DNA of 64,000 bases from HGM13862 sp031553915 (GTDB lineage Bacteria; Bacillota; Dehalobacteriia; UBA4068), in the NCBI GenBank assembly GCA_031553915.1, contig JAVBKT010000014.1, forward strand, positions 1 through 64,000. The letters are read 5' to 3'. Under the pieces are notes generated by a model, which was not told where the DNA came from, did not search any database, and worked only from the letters and a program-made list of their open reading frames with translations. A program made the translations under genes and the position numbers. Position 1 is the stretch's first letter. Every line of letters begins with the position of its first letter. Shown here piece after piece: positions 59,249 through 64,000 of this stretch.

Positions 59249-60118
59249 TTTGGCTATAATCTCTATCCCCTGCGCTAGCGTTTTTACTTCTCTGGCCCAG
59301 AAGCCATGTTTATGCAGCTGCTTAATATTCGCCGCCATATCTTCTTCGGCGCCAATAGCAAAAACCGCTGAACCACTGCCGCTCATCAGCGGCAGACAGC
59401 CCATTGACATCATCATGCTTTTCAGTTGCTCAATCTGCGGGCAAGCAGCTATGGCTGCCGGCTCCAGCATATTGCCCATTTTAATGGCCAGCGAGGCGTA
59501 ATCCTCAGCTTGCAGGGCAGCGAGCACGCCATCTATATCCGGCATTTCCGGCGTCTGCACCATGCCATATTTCCAAAACACGTCTTTGGTGGACACTGCC
59601 ATGCCGGGCTTGGCCAGCAGCAGGGTGATTTGCGGCGCTGAGCTTTGCGGCTGCACGATCTCTCCGATGCCCTCAACTAAAGCCAGCCCGCCATAAAGGA
59701 AAAAGGGAATATCCGCGCCCAGCGGCAGCGCTAGTCTGGCCAATTCATCCTGCGCTATCTCTAACCCGAACAGATGGTTTGCTCCCAGTAAAACAGCCGC
59801 AGCATCAGCAGAGCCGCCGCCCAAGCCGGCGCCATAGGGAATCCCCTTGGTGATATCTATCTGCAAGCAAGCAGAGAGCTGATATGTTCTTTTCAGCAGC
59901 AGCCAGGCGCGCAAGCCAAGATTATCCTCGTCCGCGCAAGGCAATTGCGGCTGGCAAAGACATTGGTCCTGATCTGCTATGCGCAGCGCCACCTGATCAT
60001 AGAGGCTGATGTTTTGCATCACGCTGCGGATATGATGATAGCCGTCACTGCGCAAGCCGGTGACGGCCAGGCTCCAGTTGATTTTAGCCGGAGCGCGCAA
60101 AGTCAAGCTTTGAGCCAT
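59246..60118 (-). CDS. ispE: 4-diphosphocytidyl-2-C-methyl-D-erythritol kinase
   Basis: 290 residues, GHMP kinase: APAKINWSLAVTGLRSDGYHHIRSVMQNISLYD at the N-terminus and ATP loop GIPYGAGLGGGSADAAAVL near residues 92-110, with the C-terminal MSGSGSAVFAIG. Fourth step of the non-mevalonate isoprenoid pathway. Six bases after nadE. Confidence 0.97.
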   Translation of the reverse strand: MAQSLTLRAPAKINWSLAVTGLRSDGYHHIRSVMQNISLYDQVALRIADQDQCLCQPQLPCADEDNLGLRAWLLLKRTYQLSACLQIDITKGIPYGAGLGGGSADAAAVLLGANHLFGLEIAQDELARLALPLGADIPFFLYGGLALVEGIGEIVQPQSSAPQITLLLAKPGMAVSTKDVFWKYGMVQTPEMPDIDGVLAALQAEDYASLAIKMGNMLEPAAIAACPQIEQLKSMMMSMGCLPLMSGSGSAVFAIGAEEDMAANIKQLHKHGFWAREVKTLAQGIEIIAK

Positions 60119-60124
60119 TGCTGT

Positions 60125-61834
60125 TCAGCTCCTTTTCAAGCGCTCAAACTCCTCGTCAAAAAACACCGCTCCCTGAACCTCACGCACCGCGTCACCAAAT
60201 GGCCTGCAGGAAAGCGCCAATAATGGCGGCGCTTGCAGTCTTTTGGCCACGCCAATACCGCGATACATTTTCCACCAATATTCGAGATCAGCGATAAAGA
60301 TGCCCCGGTCGGGGAATAACTCGCTGATCAGCTGGTGCTCACAGCCAATATCCTCAGCCAGGCTGCCGCTAAGATAGCTTTGCAGACTGTTGGTCGGCGT
60401 TTTGCCGCCTTCTACCCATGATTTCAACAAATAATCATGATAGGCATAGACCAAGGGATCGCCCAGGCCTTTGTTAATGTCTTGCGCCAGCGAAAGCTCT
60501 GCTGAGGGACGTATGGCGGCAATCTGATCCAGCGGCGCATCGGAAAAAACCGTTTGAAAATGCCTTGAGGCAGCATAGACCTGATACTTCCACAAATCCG
60601 CCTGCGCCGCAAAAGCCCCGGCCAAATCACCATAAAAGGTAGCATAGCCCACTGTCAGCTCTGCCTTGTTGCCATTGCAGCTGAAAATAGCATCCCGCCC
60701 GGCAGCAGTGGCAGCCAAAACCCGCGCCCGCTCCCGCGCCATAATATTTTCTTTGACCGGCCCGCTCAGCTCAATTTGTGTTTTGCCGCCGACCGCATCA
60801 ACGAAAGCATTATCGGTGAGGCTATCATAAAACTGCTCCAAAGAGGCGTCAAGCGGTATCGTCATCAAGGGCAGATCAAGCCCCTTGGCCATTCCCGCGG
60901 CCAAGGCTTTGGTCGTTTCGCTGTTAAATATCGTTGGCATCGAAACCAGATAAACATTATCGCTGCCCAGCGCCTGGCGATAAACACAAGCAGCCAGGGC
61001 AGAGTCAATGCCGCCGGAAATGCCAATCACAGCGCGGCGGGCATGAATAGCCAGACAAAACTCCCGCGCGCCCTCGCTCAAAGCCTGCGCCAGCAGCGCA
61101 TCATTATCTTTGATTTCATTAACCGCGCCGCCGTTTGGCCGCCACAAAGCCAAATCTTCTTTGAAATACGGCAAGCTGGCGATAAGCTGCCCTTTGGCAT
61201 CATAATAGCAGCTGTGCCCGGCCAGCAGATAGTTGGCCTTGTGGCGGCTGACTAAACCAACGCTGCCTACCTCGATATATGGCAGGTCAAGAAACGGCCG
61301 CTTGGCATATGAGCCGTCAAAGCTGATTGCCTTGGGCGAGAGGTTAAGCGCCAAATCCGCATCCTTGACTGATTTGGGCAGCTCTTTATCCGCCCAATCA
61401 CCCAAAAGCACCAGCGCTTTTTGCTTGCGGCCATCGAGCATAATTTCTATTGGCCGGCCCTCACTGGCCTGTAGATAGGGAGTGTTCTCCGCAAAAAGAG
61501 CAGGAGCGGCTGCATCTATCGGTTTGAGGACGCCGCTATCAGCCAGATATGCGCGGCTGACCGGGCGCCCGGCGTCATCAATCCCCAGGCTGCCAAATAT
61601 CACCGCAATGCCCTGCGCAAAAGCTGCGATTTCCATCGCCGCCTGGCGGCATTCTTCGAGCAGATAAGCGTCTGCCACCATATCATCATAAAGCGGGCCG
61701 GAGAGGGCTAGCTCCGGGAAAACGATTAAATCCGCTCCGCGGCCCTTGGCGCCGTCAATCAAAGCCAGCATTTTTACTTTGTTTTTCCTGGGTGCGGCTA
61801 GCAAGCGGCGCATCTGCGCAATGGCAATTGGCAT
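60125..61834 (-). CDS. nadE: NAD+ synthetase with degenerate glutaminase domain
   Basis: 569 residues from ATG 61834 (GGTGGAGGAA upstream); an in-frame ATG 72 bases up is rejected. Nitrilase-like N-terminal domain (1-260) with FPELALSG giving the catalytic Glu. The expected ICEDxW cysteine region reads VLLGDWADKELP, and the KxxLPNYxVFDE lysine region reads AAAPALFAENTPY, so Cys and Lys appear lost. The synthetase domain has the intact P-loop ISGGIDSALAACVY. It makes NAD+ from deamido-NAD; it may depend on free ammonia. Operon patatin-nadE-ispE. Confidence 0.9.
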   Translation of the reverse strand: MPIAIAQMRRLLAAPRKNKVKMLALIDGAKGRGADLIVFPELALSGPLYDDMVADAYLLEECRQAAMEIAAFAQGIAVIFGSLGIDDAGRPVSRAYLADSGVLKPIDAAAPALFAENTPYLQASEGRPIEIMLDGRKQKALVLLGDWADKELPKSVKDADLALNLSPKAISFDGSYAKRPFLDLPYIEVGSVGLVSRHKANYLLAGHSCYYDAKGQLIASLPYFKEDLALWRPNGGAVNEIKDNDALLAQALSEGAREFCLAIHARRAVIGISGGIDSALAACVYRQALGSDNVYLVSMPTIFNSETTKALAAGMAKGLDLPLMTIPLDASLEQFYDSLTDNAFVDAVGGKTQIELSGPVKENIMARERARVLAATAAGRDAIFSCNGNKAELTVGYATFYGDLAGAFAAQADLWKYQVYAASRHFQTVFSDAPLDQIAAIRPSAELSLAQDINKGLGDPLVYAYHDYLLKSWVEGGKTPTNSLQSYLSGSLAEDIGCEHQLISELFPDRGIFIADLEYWWKMYRGIGVAKRLQAPPLLALSCRPFGDAVREVQGAVFFDEEFERLKRS

Positions 61835-61836
61835 AT

Positions 61837-62643
61837 TTATTCCTCCACCAATTTGATTATTTCCGCAATATGCTCTTTGGCGCATTCTTCGCCCCATTTG
61901 CGGCAAATGGCCAAACCCTCCGGTTTAAGACTGTCAACATATTGCTTGATCGGACGCAAAATAATATCCGCGCTATTATCCTGAAAACTAAAAACAGCAA
62001 TATTCAAAGCCCGCTGCACAATATCTAAAATATTTTTCGGCTCACTATAGTCCGGACAGCCCAGATCAATGCCGATGACCACATCCGCGCCCATATCCCG
62101 CACCAGCTGATCCGGACAGCTATCCAGCACAGCCCCATCCACCAGCAGCATATCGCCGATTTTGACCGGAGTAAAAAACCCGGGAATGGCTGAGCTGGCG
62201 CGCACAGCCAGAGCCGTATCGCCGCGGTCAAAAATAATCTTCTTCCAGCTGACCAAATCCACTGCGGTAATTTTTAGCGGTATATCCATTTCTTCAATAC
62301 GCTTGCCTCTGGTGCAGGTACGCACCAGCTCGGTATAGCCGTCAGCCGGAATCAGACCCTGGCGGCCCGGACGCATTTTGATTAAGCTCTCGATATTATA
62401 CTCGAGGAAAAGAAAATCAAGCATTTTCCAATTATAGCCGGAGGCATAGAGGGCTGCCACTGCAGAACCAATGGATGTTCCCGCGACAAAATCAATAGGG
62501 ATATTATGCTCAGCGAGCACCTTTAATACACCCACATGGGCAGAGCCCTTCAAACCGCCGCCGCCAAAGGCAATGCCAACTTTTTTGCGTGGTTTATCTT
62601 TATCATATTTGCTTGTTTGTTCAACGCTAAAAAGCCCCATCAT
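61837..62643 (-). CDS. Patatin-like phospholipase family protein
   Basis: 268 residues; oxyanion loop GGGGLKGSAHVGVL, nucleophile GTSIG (Ser near residue 57), and catalytic DGA in LLVDGAVLDSCPD. RssA/NTE-like bacterial patatin, cytosolic. The start has two adjacent ATGs behind GAGGTGA. Two bases upstream of nadE. Substrate unknown. Confidence 0.94.
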   Translation of the reverse strand: MMGLFSVEQTSKYDKDKPRKKVGIAFGGGGLKGSAHVGVLKVLAEHNIPIDFVAGTSIGSAVAALYASGYNWKMLDFLFLEYNIESLIKMRPGRQGLIPADGYTELVRTCTRGKRIEEMDIPLKITAVDLVSWKKIIFDRGDTALAVRASSAIPGFFTPVKIGDMLLVDGAVLDSCPDQLVRDMGADVVIGIDLGCPDYSEPKNILDIVQRALNIAVFSFQDNSADIILRPIKQYVDSLKPEGLAICRKWGEECAKEHIAEIIKLVEE

Positions 62644-62684
62644 TCACCTCAAAAGATGCTATTCTTTGCAAGTAATCCATATAG

Positions 62685-62715
62685 CAAGAAGCAGCACTCG
62701 CGTTACTGCTTCTTG
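62685..62715 (-). terminator. Hairpin after dapL (weak terminator)
   Basis: CAAGAAGCAG / CTGCTTCTTG with an 11-base loop; no T-run follows on the minus strand, so it may stabilise the 3' end rather than terminate. Confidence 0.5.
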
Positions 62716-62739
62716 ATCGTCATTAATTTCTTAATTCAA

Positions 62740-63918
62740 CTAAAATTCGACTTTGCCCAGCTTTTTCTTCATTCGGTCTATCGCTTCGGCCATTCTCGTT
62801 TCCTCAGTGGTCAGCGTAGCGCGGAAATATCCTTCGCCGCCCTGCCCATATCCGGAGCCCGGAGTAATAACCACCTGGGTTTCATCAAAAACATATTCAG
62901 CAAAGGAGGCTGAGGTATAGCCCTTGGGCACCGGAGCCCAGACATAAAAGGTGCCTTTCGGATATTGCAAATCCCAGCCCATCTCATTCAAGCCGCCCAC
63001 CAAAATATCGCGTCTGGCCGCATATTTGGCGCGGGAGGCCTTGACTATCTCATCCGGGGCTTTTAAGCCCTCCATCCCGGCATACTGAATAGCCTGGAAC
63101 ACGCCGCTGTCAACATTAGATTTATAGGTGGCAAGCGCCTCTACTGCCCTAGCATTACCGACGACAAAGCCCACACGCCAACCTGTCATATTAAAAGGCT
63201 TGGAGCAGGAGCCAAACTCCACGCAAACATCTTTAGCGCCTTTGATCTGCAAAATGCTCGGCGCAACATAGCCGTCATAAGTCATTTCCGAATAAGCCAA
63301 ATCATGGCAGATCAAGATATCATGCTTCTTGGCAAAAGCCACCGCTTCTTCAAAAAAGGCCAAATCAGTCACAGCGCCGGTGGGATTATTGGGATAATTC
63401 AACCACATCAGCTTGGCCCGGTCAGCAATGCCCTCGGGGATAATATCAAACTGGGGCAAAAAGCCGTTTTCCGCTTTAAGGCGCAGGGGGTAGGTAAGTC
63501 CGCCGGCCAGCATGGTTGCTGTAGCATATACCGGATAAGCCGGGTCCGGAACAAGATTGATATCCCCCGGATCAACAAAGCAATAATTGATATTAGCAAT
63601 GCCCTCTTTGGAGCCGATCAAAGTACAAACTTCGCTTTTGGGGTCAATATCTTCCACGCCAAAGCGCTTGGCATAAAAAGAACTAACTGTTTCTCTAAAG
63701 CTCGCCATGCCTTGCGAAGACGGATATTGATGATTGGCCGCAACTTTGGCTTCCTTGCACAAAACCTCGACCAGCTTGTCCGGTGTTGGCAGATCCGGAT
63801 CGCCGATACCAAGGCTGATAATATCCTTGCCTTCCTCACGGGCGGCAGCAATTTTTTTCTCAATCCCGGCAAAAAGATAGGGTGGGATTTGTTGCAGTCT
63901 TTTAGCAAGTGCTTTCAT
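62740..63918 (-). CDS. dapL: LL-diaminopimelate aminotransferase
   Basis: 392 residues, fold-type I aminotransferase. PLP Lys in SCSKPFNMTGWR near residue 236, LGIGDPDLPTP at the N-terminus, NYPNNPTGAV and ICHDLAYSEMTYDG for cofactor contacts. The motifs match the short (DapL2-type) bacterial clade. It converts tetrahydrodipicolinate directly to LL-DAP for lysine and peptidoglycan. AGGAGG precedes the ATG. No promoter is evident in the last 82 bases. Confidence 0.93.
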   Translation of the reverse strand: MKALAKRLQQIPPYLFAGIEKKIAAAREEGKDIISLGIGDPDLPTPDKLVEVLCKEAKVAANHQYPSSQGMASFRETVSSFYAKRFGVEDIDPKSEVCTLIGSKEGIANINYCFVDPGDINLVPDPAYPVYATATMLAGGLTYPLRLKAENGFLPQFDIIPEGIADRAKLMWLNYPNNPTGAVTDLAFFEEAVAFAKKHDILICHDLAYSEMTYDGYVAPSILQIKGAKDVCVEFGSCSKPFNMTGWRVGFVVGNARAVEALATYKSNVDSGVFQAIQYAGMEGLKAPDEIVKASRAKYAARRDILVGGLNEMGWDLQYPKGTFYVWAPVPKGYTSASFAEYVFDETQVVITPGSGYGQGGEGYFRATLTTEETRMAEAIDRMKKKLGKVEF

Positions 63919-64000
63919 ATAAACCTCCTAAATTATCACTTTATCTCTTTAATAATAATTAATTTATTTATAAGCAATATTCTCCCTCGGCCACCAGTGT

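Overview
The window reads as chromosomal DNA of an anaerobic, endospore-forming member of the Bacillota (Clostridia or Negativicutes grade; I cannot place it further). The evidence is a complete spoIIIAA-AH operon, spoIVA with a sigma-E-type promoter, the efp/CD1247/spoIIIA/asp23/amaP/nusB order typical of these lineages, LL-diaminopimelate aminotransferase, a soluble NADH-linked iron-sulfur/flavin complex, and well-formed TTGACA/TATAAT promoters with purine-rich Shine-Dalgarno sites.

Layout. 1-7 kb: the end of a membrane transporter gene, spoIVA (minus), a GntR/ABC-transporter operon, a decayed polysaccharide deacetylase end, and a TPP-riboswitch-controlled thiXYZ-type thiamine-precursor transporter. 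7-19 kb: GTP-type PEP carboxykinase, ribosomal protein L19, EF-P, a CD1247-like protein, spoIIIAA-AH, the Asp23/AmaP/DUF2273 envelope-stress trio, nusB and a TsaD-like paralogue. 19-25 kb: a three-gene NADH dehydrogenase-like operon whose last gene fuses a NuoG-like protein to a GltD/NfnB-like flavoprotein. 25-28.5 kb: a BlaR1/BlaI-type pair with two palindromic operators, a DUF2726 protein and a membrane protein that starts with a (GGTTTG)7 repeat. 28.5-33 kb: DUF512 radical-SAM protein, der, plsY, gpsA. 33-44 kb is the accessory part: DUF5714, GIY-YIG/DUF6530 pair, pirin, M24 peptidase, three ribbon-helix-helix regulators, a tRNA-Ser/Ser/Arg operon divergent from serS, SatP-type acetate transporter, a cupin, a holin-like protein and an ImmA/IrrE peptidase. 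44-47 kb: hybrid histidine kinase with a FIST sensor protein. 47-64 kb, nearly all minus strand: tRNA-Lys, dnaB, rplI, yybS, degV, U32 peptidase, mltG, a large structured intergenic element, rpsR-ssb-rpsF, HEAT-repeat protein, cvpA, larB, (ychF on plus), ispE, nadE, patatin, dapL.

How the parts fit. Engulfment and coat functions (SpoIIIA channel, SpoIVA ATPase) sit among translation and replication housekeeping genes. The metabolic genes (PEPCK, NADH-linked complex, acetate transporter, DapL, NAD synthetase) fit a fermentative or syntrophic anaerobe, although no hydrogenase or formate dehydrogenase catalytic subunit lies in the window.

The least explained items are a roughly 284-nt intergenic element (53966-54249) closed by a 21-bp inverted repeat in which every mismatch is wobble-compatible; a Shine-Dalgarno-sequestering hairpin next to a hexanucleotide repeat (27855-27939); a consensus promoter followed by a terminator-like hairpin ahead of the NADH operon (18824-19006); a NAD synthetase whose glutaminase domain appears to lack its catalytic cysteine; and a divergent pair of tiny genes (RHH regulator and Cys-rich protein) with a shared operator-like repeat. 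All functional statements rest on reading motifs and family knowledge; no database search was run.
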